The translations under genes were made by a program, and so were the position numbers. Positions 27,670 to 37,100 of a stretch of DNA of 64,000 nt are shown here, piece after piece. The notes under the pieces are model-generated. The model made no database searches, had not been told where the DNA came from, and worked only from the letters and a program-made list of their open reading frames with translations. The number at the start of each line of letters is the position of its first letter. Positions within the stretch are counted from its first letter, which is position 1. The DNA is from JAKVBK01 sp022447275 (GTDB taxonomy: Bacteria > Pseudomonadota > Alphaproteobacteria > Rhodobacterales > Rhodobacteraceae): assembly GCA_047125605.1 (NCBI GenBank), contig CP138932.1:3534001-3598000 (forward strand), given 5' to 3'.

Positions 27670-28770
27670 ATGATGGCCGAGCGCAGCGCGGCGATACGGG
27701 CCCTGGGCGACGGTTTTCACGCGGGCTTTCTGGCCCGTGGCGCAACGGCCTTTGAGACGTCCATCCTGCAGCCTGCGGGCACCTTGCTGGATCTCTATGG
27801 CGAAGACATCCGCGCCCGCGCTTACACCACTGCCGATCCGCTGCGCGGCGAACAAATGCTGCGCCCTGATTTCACCGTGCCTGTGGTTCAGGCCCATATC
27901 GCTGCCGCGTCCGGCCCCATGCGCTATGCCTATCGGGGTGAGGTGTTCCGCCGTCAGGAGCAAGACGCAGAGCGGCCCACGGAATATCTGCAGGTGGGCT
28001 ATGAACGGATCGGTGATGATGACATGCCGGAGCAGGCTGAGGCAGAGGTGTTTCTGGCCCTGGCAGAACAGCTTGCCCCTTATGACTTACAGGCCGAGAT
28101 GGGGGATATCGGGCTGCTGATGGCGGCTGTCGATGGGTTGCCCACCACGCCCCGTCGCCGCGCGGCGCTGCGGCGCCACGTCTGGCGCCCCACGCGCTTT
28201 CGGGCCTTGCTCGAGCGGTTTGCAGGAGCGGTGCCTGCGCCGGCCAGCCGGGGCGCGCTGCTGACTGCCTTGCAGAGCACCCCCCCCGACGCCTTGATGG
28301 CGCAGGCCGGCCCGGCTCTGGGCCTGCGCCGCCCCGCAGAGGTGCGGGCGCGGGTTGCCGCGCTGCAGGAAGATGCAGAGGCGCCCCCCTTAGAGCCCGG
28401 CCTGCTGACCCTTCTCGACGAGGTGCTCAAAGTGCGCGCGGCCCCTGCCGAGGCCTTGGCACAGCTGCAGTTGGTGTCGCGGGAACTGCCCGCAATTGCC
28501 ACTGCTGTCGATCGCCTTGAGGCGCGGCTCAGTGCTTTTGATGCCGTGGGGCTGGATCTGTCCAAGATGATCTTTGAGGGCGCTTATGGGCGAACCCTCA
28601 TGGAGTATTACGATGGCCTCGTGTTTGGGTTTTCCGTACCTGGCCGCGATGATTTGCCCATGGTTGCGACCGGGGGGCGCTATGATGCGCTCACGGCCCG
28701 TTTGGGCCGTGCGGTTCCGGCTGTGGGTGGCGTGATCCGCCCCTCTGTGCTGCAGGAGCTTTTGCCATGA
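27670..28770 (+). CDS. hisZ: ATP phosphoribosyltransferase regulatory subunit
   Basis: HisZ, about 366 residues, a HisRS-like protein without aminoacylation activity that pairs with short-form HisG for the first step of histidine synthesis. It keeps the class II fold (QMLRPDFTVPVVQAHIA, RYAYRGEVFRRQ-like segment, VATGGRYDALTARLG) but has no anticodon-binding domain. Four bases separate it from hisS; ATGs at 27670 and 27673 are equally possible. It overlaps hisG by four bases. Confidence 0.93.
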   Translation: MMAERSAAIRALGDGFHAGFLARGATAFETSILQPAGTLLDLYGEDIRARAYTTADPLRGEQMLRPDFTVPVVQAHIAAASGPMRYAYRGEVFRRQEQDAERPTEYLQVGYERIGDDDMPEQAEAEVFLALAEQLAPYDLQAEMGDIGLLMAAVDGLPTTPRRRAALRRHVWRPTRFRALLERFAGAVPAPASRGALLTALQSTPPDALMAQAGPALGLRRPAEVRARVAALQEDAEAPPLEPGLLTLLDEVLKVRAAPAEALAQLQLVSRELPAIATAVDRLEARLSAFDAVGLDLSKMIFEGAYGRTLMEYYDGLVFGFSVPGRDDLPMVATGGRYDALTARLGRAVPAVGGVIRPSVLQELLP

Positions 28771-29456
28771 CGCTGAAGCTGGGCTTGCCGTCCAAGGGGC
28801 GGCTCATGGAAAAAACCTTCGAATGGTTTGCAGCGCGTGGCATTTATCTGTCGCGCACCGGGTCAGATCGTGAATATGCCGCAAAGGTCGAGGGGATTGA
28901 CGGGGTTGAGCTGGTCTTGCTTTCGGCTGGGGAGATTCCGAGAGAACTGGAGGCCGGGCGCATCCATATCGGCGTGACCGGCACAGACCTCGTCCGTGAG
29001 AAGATCGCGCACTGGGAGCGCGTGGTCGAAGAACTGGCGCCCATGGGATTTGGCGGGGCCGACTTGATCATCGCCGTGCCCTCCTTCTGGATTGATGTCG
29101 ACACGCTTGATGATCTTGATGCCGCAGCGGCGGCCTTCCGGGCCACCCATGGTCACAGGCTGCGGATTGCCACAAAGTATCATCGGCTTGTGCGTGAATT
29201 TCTGCGGGCCCATGGCGTGGCAGATTACCAGTTGGTGGACAGTCAGGGTGCCACGGAAGGAACGATCCGCAATGAAACTGCGGAAGCCGTTGCGGATATC
29301 ACCTCGACCGGAGAAACGCTCACGGCGAACCACCTGAAAATTCTGTCTGACGGGTTGATCCATAAAAGTCAGGCCACGTTGCTGCGCTCCAAGGTTGCGC
29401 AGTGGCAGCCTGATGAGGTGGCCGTGTTGCAGGACCTCCGCGCCCGTTTGGGCTGA
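28767..29456 (+). CDS. hisG: ATP phosphoribosyltransferase, short form
   Basis: HisG, 229 residues, the catalytic subunit joining ATP and PRPP. It begins LGLPSKGRLMEKTFEWF and has the PRPP region around VDSQGATEGTIRNETAEAVADI. The length is the short type that lacks the C-terminal regulatory domain and needs HisZ, encoded just upstream with an ATGA overlap. A GCGGCC/GGCCGC hairpin at 29485-29502 after the stop has no T run. Confidence 0.95.
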   Translation: MTLKLGLPSKGRLMEKTFEWFAARGIYLSRTGSDREYAAKVEGIDGVELVLLSAGEIPRELEAGRIHIGVTGTDLVREKIAHWERVVEELAPMGFGGADLIIAVPSFWIDVDTLDDLDAAAAAFRATHGHRLRIATKYHRLVREFLRAHGVADYQLVDSQGATEGTIRNETAEAVADITSTGETLTANHLKILSDGLIHKSQATLLRSKVAQWQPDEVAVLQDLRARLG

Positions 29457-29506
29457 CCAATCTATCAAAAACGCTTGAGAAGCTGCGGCCTTTGCGGGCC
29501 GCTGCC

Positions 29507-29926
29507 TTAGCGCACGCCGATGTCGGCCAAAGCGGCTTCAAGCGCGGGGGGCAGGGGCGTTTCCTCGGCCCGGGCTTCGCCCAGATCTTCGGGCGCATCG
29601 CCGGGCTGCAAATAGCGCCATCCCTGGAAGGGGCGCTTTGGCATCGGGCGCGTACGATGCACCTGCGGCTCCAATACGATGCCGCAACGGGTGATCCCAT
29701 CCGCGCCCAGCACCTCGTCAAGCCGCAGCACCCGTTGGCGGCACAGCACAAGCCCCTTGAACACCCAATAGAGCGAGCCGCCATCCAAAAGCTGCGTTTC
29801 GCGCTTTGGCCACATGCGGGTGACGTGGCGGGGCAGCCCGTCGGGGCCCTTGGCACGCGGGGATGCCTGCCAGGCCAACAGGTCCTCGACCTTCTCGGCG
29901 CCGACGCACAGCTTTAACAAATTCAC
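29507..29926 (-). CDS. DUF1489 family protein
   Basis: A 139-residue soluble protein of DUF1489, a family largely confined to alphaproteobacteria and of unknown function. The opening NLLKLCVGAEKVEDLLAWQ and the later TRMWPKRETQLLDGGSLYWVFKG are typical. I chose the GTG at 29926, since homologous starts lie just before NLLKLCVG; an upstream in-frame start at 29992 is possible but unlikely. It diverges from nrdJ, sharing the intergenic region that carries a DnaA box. Confidence 0.85.
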   Translation of the reverse strand: MNLLKLCVGAEKVEDLLAWQASPRAKGPDGLPRHVTRMWPKRETQLLDGGSLYWVFKGLVLCRQRVLRLDEVLGADGITRCGIVLEPQVHRTRPMPKRPFQGWRYLQPGDAPEDLGEARAEETPLPPALEAALADIGVR

Positions 29927-29930
29927 ATGG

Positions 29931-29939
29931 TTATCCACA
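29931..29939 (+). promoter_or_regulatory. Perfect DnaA box upstream of nrdJ
   Basis: The nine bases TTATCCACA match the high-affinity DnaA box exactly. The site lies five bases beyond the chosen DUF1489 start and about 120 bases before the nrdJ ATG, in a divergent promoter region. DnaA control of ribonucleotide reductase genes is known in E. coli; a single box by sequence alone is only suggestive. Confidence 0.5.
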
Positions 29940-30057
29940 GAGTCCCCCACAGCGGCCACACGATATCGTAGCCTGATTGGCGCGATCTTCAACCTGTTGT
30001 GCTTTGCGGGGGGCTGCCTGTATGCTGGTTACCTGCCCGAGAACCGGAGAATCACCC

Positions 30058-32373
30058 ATGAGCCGATTTGCTGCCCCCATTGCCGAAGCGATCTGGGATA
30101 TGAAGTACCGCTTCAAGCAGGCGGACGGGACCCCGATCGACGCAAATGTTGAAGAAACGTGGTCGCGCATTGCGGGCGCTTTGGCGTCGGTTGAGGCCAC
30201 ACCAGAGGCGTGGGCGCCGAAATTCGAGGACGCTCTGCGCGATTTCCGTTTCCTGCCTGCAGGGCGGATCACCGCGGGGGCGGGTACGGCGCGCTCGGTC
30301 ACGTTGTTCAACTGCTTTGTGATGGGCACGATCCCTGACAGCATGGCAGGCATTTTTGAGATGTTGAAAGAAGCCGCGCTGACCATGCAGCAGGGCGGCG
30401 GCATCGGCTATGATTTCTCTACGATCCGGCCCAAAGGGGCAGGTGTTGAGGGCGTGGCGGCGGATGCTTCGGGGCCGCTGTCATTCATGGATGTCTGGGA
30501 TTCGATGTGCCGCACCATCATGTCTGCCGGCTCGCGACGCGGGGCGATGATGGCCTGTATGCGCTGCGATCACCCCGATGTTGAGGACTTCATCTCCGCC
30601 AAGGCCGATGCGGCGCGCCTGCGTATGTTCAATGTCTCGGTTCTGGTCACCGATGCGTTCATGGATGCTGTGAAGGCCGATGCGGATTGGGATCTGGTGT
30701 TCGATGGCAAGGTGTATCGCACCATTCGTGCCCGCGTTTTGTGGGATCGGATCATGCAGGCAACCTATGATTACGCTGAGCCCGGCGTGATCTTCATTGA
30801 CCGCATCAACCGCGCCAACAACCTGCATTATTGCGAAACGATTGCATCCACCAATCCGTGCGGTGAACAGCCCTTGCCGCCCTATGGGGCGTGCCTGCTG
30901 GGCTCCATCAACCTCGCGCGCCTCGTTGAGTCCCCGTTCGATGGTGAGAAGGCGCAGCTGTCGCTCAGCGCGCTGCAAACGCTTGTGGCGACGGCCGTGC
31001 GGATGATGGACAACGTGGTGGATGCCTCGCGCTTCCCGCTTGAGCAACAAGCGCAGGAAGCGCAGGCCAAGCGGCGTATCGGGCTGGGTGTCACCGGGTT
31101 GGCGGATGCACTGGCCATGGTGAATTTGCGCTACGGCAGTGAAGAAGCAGCCGCCCAGACGGATGCCTGGCTGCACCAGATCGCCCGCGCGGCCTATCTT
31201 GCCTCGATTGAGCTGGCCAAGGAAAAAGGCGCCTTCCCGCTGTTCGATGCCGAGCCCTTCCTTGCTTCAGAGGCCATGCAAGCCATGGATGAGGACGTGC
31301 GCGCGGCGATCCGCACCCACGGGATCCGCAACGCATTGCTGACCTCGATCGCACCCACGGGCACGATCAGCCTCTACGCGGGCAATGTGTCCTCCGGGAT
31401 CGAGCCGATCTTTGCCACCTCCTACACGCGCAAAGTGCTGCAGAAAGATGGCTCCAAGACCGAGGAGGAAGTGGTAGATTACGCTGTGGCCAAGTGGCGC
31501 GAACTCAAGGGGGATGCCCCGCTGCCTGATCACATGGTCACTGCCCAGACATTGGCACCTGCGGATCATGTCCGCATGCAGGCGGCGGCGCAGAAATGGA
31601 TCGACAGCTCGATCTCAAAAACCATCAACTGCCCGGAAGACATCAGCTTTGAGGCCTTCAAGGATGTCTACATGATGGCGTGGGACGAGGGCTGCAAAGG
31701 CTGCACCACCTATCGGCCCAACGCGGTGACGGGCTCGGTGCTCAGCGTGGCTGAAGAAGAGGCCCCCGCCACCACACCCGAACCCGTGGCCGAGCCCGGA
31801 CAGGGCGATATCATCTACATGGCCCAGCCGCTGGATCGGCCCGCCGCGCTGGAAGGGCATACCTACAAGCTGAAATGGCCCGAGAACGAACACGCGATCT
31901 ATATCACGATCAATGACATCCTCATTGGCGGGCATCGCCGCCCCTTCGAGGTGTTCATCAACTCCAAGAACATGGAGCATTACGCCTGGACAGTGGCCCT
32001 GACGCGGATGATCTCGGCCGTGTTCCGGCGCGGAGGCGACGTGTCTTTCGTTGTTGAAGAACTCAAGGCCGTGTTTGATCCGCGGGGCGGTGCGTGGATG
32101 GGCGGGCGTTACATCCCCTCGATCCTCGCAGCCATTGGCGGCGTGATTGAACAGCACATGGTGGCGATTGGCTTTATCGCGGGCGAAGGGATGGGGCTGA
32201 AATCCGATCCCTATCCGGCACCGGAGGCGGCACCGGCCGCCGCTGCGCCAACGGCGATGACGGCCGATGGGCGGCCTTCGGGGCCAGCGTGCCCGTCTTG
32301 CGGGGCCTATGAAATGTCGATGGTCGAGGGCTGCATGACCTGTCGCTCCTGCGGCTTTTCCAAATGCGGTTAA
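30058..32373 (+). CDS. nrdJ: Adenosylcobalamin-dependent ribonucleotide reductase
   Basis: A class II ribonucleotide reductase, 771 residues, reducing ribonucleotides with a B12-derived radical, with or without oxygen. Motifs include FNCFVMGTIPDSM, GGGIGYDFSTIRPKG, the active-site STNPCGEQPLPPYGACLLGSINL and IAPTGTISLYAGNVSSGIEP. The C-terminus has a Cys-rich tail (CPSCGAYEMSMVEGCMTCRSCGF) for thiol relay or zinc. The ATG at 30058 follows GGAG by about nine bases. Dependence on cobalamin is common in roseobacters. Confidence 0.96.
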   Translation: MSRFAAPIAEAIWDMKYRFKQADGTPIDANVEETWSRIAGALASVEATPEAWAPKFEDALRDFRFLPAGRITAGAGTARSVTLFNCFVMGTIPDSMAGIFEMLKEAALTMQQGGGIGYDFSTIRPKGAGVEGVAADASGPLSFMDVWDSMCRTIMSAGSRRGAMMACMRCDHPDVEDFISAKADAARLRMFNVSVLVTDAFMDAVKADADWDLVFDGKVYRTIRARVLWDRIMQATYDYAEPGVIFIDRINRANNLHYCETIASTNPCGEQPLPPYGACLLGSINLARLVESPFDGEKAQLSLSALQTLVATAVRMMDNVVDASRFPLEQQAQEAQAKRRIGLGVTGLADALAMVNLRYGSEEAAAQTDAWLHQIARAAYLASIELAKEKGAFPLFDAEPFLASEAMQAMDEDVRAAIRTHGIRNALLTSIAPTGTISLYAGNVSSGIEPIFATSYTRKVLQKDGSKTEEEVVDYAVAKWRELKGDAPLPDHMVTAQTLAPADHVRMQAAAQKWIDSSISKTINCPEDISFEAFKDVYMMAWDEGCKGCTTYRPNAVTGSVLSVAEEEAPATTPEPVAEPGQGDIIYMAQPLDRPAALEGHTYKLKWPENEHAIYITINDILIGGHRRPFEVFINSKNMEHYAWTVALTRMISAVFRRGGDVSFVVEELKAVFDPRGGAWMGGRYIPSILAAIGGVIEQHMVAIGFIAGEGMGLKSDPYPAPEAAPAAAAPTAMTADGRPSGPACPSCGAYEMSMVEGCMTCRSCGFSKCG

Positions 32374-32376
32374 GCG

Positions 32377-32613
32377 ATGGCTGATCCGGATCGACCGGGG
32401 CGCAAAGGCGTCGGTGGCATCCGCCATCCGGCCATGCGCCCGCTCTGGCGGCGAATCGCGGTAACCGCGGCCTGTTTCGGCTGGGCTGGCCTCGAGGCGT
32501 TTTGGGGCAATCCGGGGTGGTTTTGGTTGTTCACGGGCATTGGTGCCTACACGGTGTACGAGTTCTTTCTCACGTTTGATCCCCGCGATTTTGGAGACAC
32601 AGACGGCGAATAG
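32377..32613 (+). CDS. Small membrane protein
   Basis: A 78-residue protein starting three bases after the nrdJ stop, so probably co-transcribed. It has two hydrophobic segments (about residues 28-42 and 47-66: AVTAACFGWAGLEAFWG and FWLFTGIGAYTVYEFFLTF), a basic N-terminus and an acidic tail. I do not recognise a named family; a role linked to nrdJ is not shown. Confidence 0.65.
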   Translation: MADPDRPGRKGVGGIRHPAMRPLWRRIAVTAACFGWAGLEAFWGNPGWFWLFTGIGAYTVYEFFLTFDPRDFGDTDGE

Positions 32614-32707
32614 CCTTTGTTGGTGCACCGCGCGGGTTCGTCACGCTGGACAATGCCCAAGCTCTGGGACAGCTTGCGCAAAATTTCTCCAGTTGTAAGG
32701 CGCCCCC

Positions 32708-34168
32708 ATGGCCTATGATCCCCAACCCACCGCCAGCCATTTCATCGACGGTGCCTATGTCGAAGACACATCCGGAACGCCGATCGACGTGATCTTCCCG
32801 GCCACGGGCGAGGTCATTGCGCGCGTCCATGCCGCGACGCCGGCCATTGTGGAGCAAGCCGTTGCAGCGGCGCGCAAGGCGCAGGTGAGCTGGGCCCGTC
32901 TGACAGGCAGTGAACGGGGCCGCGTTTTGCGCCGCGCCGCGGACATCATGCGAGAACGCAACCACGATCTGTCGGTGCTTGAGACGCTGGATACGGGCAA
33001 GCCGCTACAGGAAACCAGCGTGGCCGATGCCACGTCCGGCGCGGATGCGTTTGAGTATTTCGGAGCGATCGCTGCGGGCCTGACGGGCAGCCATATCCCG
33101 CTGACGGGTGGAGATTTTGCCTATACCGTGCGCCAGCCCTTGGGCGTTTGCGCCGGGATTGGCGCTTGGAACTATCCCACCCAGATCGCCTGCTGGAAGG
33201 GCGCGCCCGCTCTGGCCTGTGGCAATGCGATGGTGTTCAAACCCTCTGAGACAACGCCGCTTTGCGCTTTGAAAGTGGCCGAAATCCTGATCGAGGCCGG
33301 GGCACCTGCGGGCCTTTATAACGTGGTGCAGGGCCTTGGGGAGGTCGGTGCCCAGCTGGCCACCCATGACGATATCGCGAAGGTGTCGCTGACCGGTTCG
33401 GCACCGACGGGCAAAAAAGTCTATGCGGCGGCGGCGGCCACCATGAAACACGTAACGATGGAGTTGGGGGGCAAGTCGCCTCTGGTTGTCTTTGCCGACG
33501 CGGATATCGACAACGCCGTATCCGGCGCGATCCTCGCCAATTTCTACAGCTCCGGCCAGATTTGCTCGAACGGCACCCGCGTCTTTGTCGAACGCGCGAT
33601 CCGTCCGGCTTTCGTGGCCCGCCTGCAGGAGCGTTTGCAGTCTGTCGTGCTGGGCGATCCGCGCGAGATGGAGACGAATTTTGGCCCCATGGTTTCGGAA
33701 CGCCAATGTGCCATCGTCGAAAGCTATATCGACAAAGGTGTGGCAGAGGGCGCGACCCTCTTTTGTGGCGGCAAGCGACTTGATGGCCCGGGCCTGTTCG
33801 TGCCGCCGACCGTGTTCACAGATGTGACCGACGATATGACAATCGCCCGGGAAGAGATTTTTGGCCCGGTCATGGCGGTGCTGGATTTCGACAGCGAGGA
33901 AGAGGTGATTTCGCGCGCCAATGCCACGCCCTTTGGCTTGGCGGGGGGGGTCTTTACACAAGATATCACCCGCGCGCATCGGGTGATTGACCAGATCGAT
34001 GCCGGCACCTGCTATATCAACTGCTACAACATCGCCCCGGTGGAAGCCCCGTTCGGGGGCGTGAAAGCCTCTGGCGTGGGGCGTGAAAACTCTGCTGAAG
34101 CGCTCAACCATTATTCGCAGGTCAAGACGGTTTATGTGGGCATGAACCCGGTTGAGGCCCCTTACTGA
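32708..34168 (+). CDS. betB: Betaine-aldehyde dehydrogenase
   Basis: A 486-residue aldehyde dehydrogenase closest in pattern to BetB, oxidising betaine aldehyde to glycine betaine. Features are GIGAWNYPTQIACWKGAPALACGN, the Glu motif MELGGKSPLVVFADAD, the catalytic Cys in SSGQICSNGTRVFV, and EEIFGPVMAVLDFD. No betA, betC, betI or choline transporter gene is close, so the substrate could be another aminoaldehyde. Its stop is seven bases from the convergent tamB stop, leaving no room for a terminator. Confidence 0.87.
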   Translation: MAYDPQPTASHFIDGAYVEDTSGTPIDVIFPATGEVIARVHAATPAIVEQAVAAARKAQVSWARLTGSERGRVLRRAADIMRERNHDLSVLETLDTGKPLQETSVADATSGADAFEYFGAIAAGLTGSHIPLTGGDFAYTVRQPLGVCAGIGAWNYPTQIACWKGAPALACGNAMVFKPSETTPLCALKVAEILIEAGAPAGLYNVVQGLGEVGAQLATHDDIAKVSLTGSAPTGKKVYAAAAATMKHVTMELGGKSPLVVFADADIDNAVSGAILANFYSSGQICSNGTRVFVERAIRPAFVARLQERLQSVVLGDPREMETNFGPMVSERQCAIVESYIDKGVAEGATLFCGGKRLDGPGLFVPPTVFTDVTDDMTIAREEIFGPVMAVLDFDSEEEVISRANATPFGLAGGVFTQDITRAHRVIDQIDAGTCYINCYNIAPVEAPFGGVKASGVGRENSAEALNHYSQVKTVYVGMNPVEAPY

Positions 34169-34175
34169 CGCCCTG

Positions 34176-37100
34176 TCAGTAGTCTCTTTCGAAGAAGATG
34201 CCGAGGGAGGTTTCGCCGGAATTGGAGGCGGCCCCCTTCACGACGACGTCTTCTGTCAGATCGATCCGGAGGTGAATTTCGGTTTCTCCGGATGTGTCCG
34301 TGCTGACGTCTGTGTAGACGTTTTCGCCCAGATAGAGGCCGATGCTGAGGGTCGTATTGCCGGACTCGTCACGGATGACGTCCAGATCGGCCACGCCCAA
34401 TCCGCCGCGCAGTACATCGAGCGTGCCGCCGCCCTTGCCTGCCAGCTTTGCCAATGCGCCTGCCAGCCGTGCAGCCTGAAAGGCCGACAGGTCGCTGAGC
34501 GCTTGTCCAAAGAAGGCCTGGGCCAGTACTTCGTCTTCTGGCAACGGCGGTTCGGAGCTGAAGGTGATCTCGGGGGCCGTGATCGTGCCCGAGATGGTGA
34601 CATAAGCGGTTAGATCAGGCCCCGGGACCGAGGCAACAAGCATAAGAGCAGGCTGCAGGTCCCCGGCGAGCATGACGGTTCCCTCGGTGATGGTCAGGCG
34701 TTTGCCAAGCAGATCAAGCCGGCCGCGCACCAGATCGAAACGGCCCTCGGGCACGGGGGCTGCAGTCGTGCCTGTGATGTGCAGATTGCCGCTGACTTCC
34801 GCATCAAGGCCGCGCCCGCGGATGAAGATCTGCCCGGGCGCATCGATGGTGATGTCCAGCCCATAGGCCGGGCCTCCGACAGAGCTGCCTGAGGTGCTGC
34901 GCTCCACCAACCCGGCGCGTACGCGGCTGTTATAGACGTCAATCGGCTCGCCGATATGGCGCATATTTTCCGGGATTTCGCCGCCGAAGGTGAGGCCGGT
35001 TTCGGCCAGACGCACCTCGGTTGTGCCCATATCGATTTGCCCGGCGATCAGGGCGCCGCCGGCCAGCGGGCCGGTCACGGTGATCTGCCCTTCCAGGCTT
35101 GTATCGTAGAAGACGCCGTCGCGCAGCTGCAGGTTTTGCAGGGCGATCGTCAGATCTGCGGGCAGGTTGCCCTCCAGCCCCACGCCGCCGCTGATCAGAA
35201 TATTACCCCCATCCGAGAAGGTGCTCCTGAGGTCGACACGGGCGCTGCCACCGGAGAGGTTGATGCTGCCGCTGATGTCATTGATCGCTTTTCCATAGGT
35301 CGGCAATGTGAGCCGCCCGCTGTCGATCCGAATGGTGCCCGTGACGGAATTCAGGCTCAGCGGGCCATTGATGGCAAGATCATAGGTGGCGGTTCCAAAG
35401 GCCGCGCGCGGGGCCAGTCTGCGGTTTGCAAGGGCCAGCGGTGCGGAGCCGCGAATGGTGATATCCTGCGCTGTGCCCTGTGCCGTCAGGGCGCCGCTAA
35501 ATTCTGTTGAGGCGTTTCCGGGGCCCTGCGCCGTCATATTCAAAGCGTAAAGATCGCCTTCCTGGATGACGGTGCCGCTCAGCGAAATTGCACCGGTCAG
35601 CCCCGGAATCAGCGCGCCCACATCCGGCAGATCCGCCTCTATCTGCGCTTGCAGGCTGCTGTCATACTGTGCCTGTACTGTCACCGTTGCGCCAAGGGGG
35701 GCTTGTGCGGTCAGGGTGATGGACGGGCCATCAGTCCCGGGCTCCAACGTGCCTTCCACGACAAGCGCGCCCGGAAAAGCGGGCGTGATGCTGGCCATAT
35801 CGGGCATCTCAAGGCGGAAGCTGGTCGTGCTTGTGCCGTCAAAGCGCAAGTCCACTTCGGCGGTGATGTCCTCGGGCAGTGTGGCTTGGGCGGTAACATC
35901 CCAGATCGCCATATCAGCGCTCAACGCCACGCCCGTCACCTCCCCCGGCCCCGGCAATTGCGGCACAAACACACCCACATCGCCCACATTGGCTTGGTAT
36001 GAAATCCGGGCCCCATCGCCTTGTGGCTTGGCTGTGAGAGTCGCCGAAATGTCCTTGGGCAACTCTGCTGTGAGCTCGGCCAGCCAGACGCCCTGCACAT
36101 CGACCAAGATGTCGCCTGTCACGCGCGCGGGGCCGGGCAATGCCGGCACCAGGGGGCCAAGATCCGGCATGTTGGCATTTACGGCCAGAGCACTGCCCGC
36201 AGCCGCGGTGGTGCCGATGAAGCTGGCCGTGATGTCGCGTGGGGCGGTCACGCGCAGATCAAGCGACCAAGGCGCGTCGGCGCCGTCCCGGCTGGCTCTG
36301 CCGGTGACGGTGGCTTGGCCCGGAAGCGCGGGGACCAGGCGTTCCACCTCATCCAACGCCACGTCGAGCGCAACCTCACTGGCTTGGGTTGAAAGCTTGC
36401 CATCGAGCGTGACGTCCAGCCCATCGGCTTCGATGCGCAGCCCATTCAGGGTTGTGCCCTCCGGCCCCCGCGCAGCGCCGCCCTTGATCCGGACGCCTGA
36501 TGCAATCAAGGGATCGACCTGGGCAATGCCGGTGGACAAACCAGTGCCCTGAAGGTCCAGTTCGGCAGAGAACAGCCCGCCCAGCGGATCGCCCCCGCCG
36601 CTCAGCGTGCCTTCGAGCGATCCGCTCAAGGGGCGGCCCGCGAGATCAGAGAAGCGGGACAGGTCTTCGAAGCGGGTCGTAAAGACGCCTGCCAAGCTCA
36701 GCATCCGGTCAGAAATAGAGGCGCGCCCGTCGAGGCCGATGACATAATCCTCGCCATTCAAGCGCAGCGCTTCCAGCACCAGCGGCTCGGCGCTTTGCCA
36801 GGTGATCCGCCCCGTGCCTGTGATGTCCGTGCCAATCGCCTTGGCCAGCGCGGCATCCTCAAGTGCAAGTGCTTCTGCTGCGAAATCGAGATCAGCCGTC
36901 ACGCCCGCGGTGGTTCCGGGAGGGGCGATGGTGCCCTGTGCTGTCAGCGCGAGGCGTTCCATGCTGGCGCCCGGCATGGCGGGCTGCAGGGCGATGATAT
37001 CTGCGCTCCAACGGTCGTCTTCTGTGTGGTCATAGGTGGCTTTGATATCCAGCATGCCCAAGGTGATGTCGGTTCCGGGCAGGGCCACCGGCCCGTCCCC

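Noticed and set aside
29958..29975. Possible NrdR box upstream of nrdJ
   Set aside because: The left half (ACAC then ATA) resembles the NrdR consensus but the right half does not; only the short palindrome ACGATATCGT is clear.
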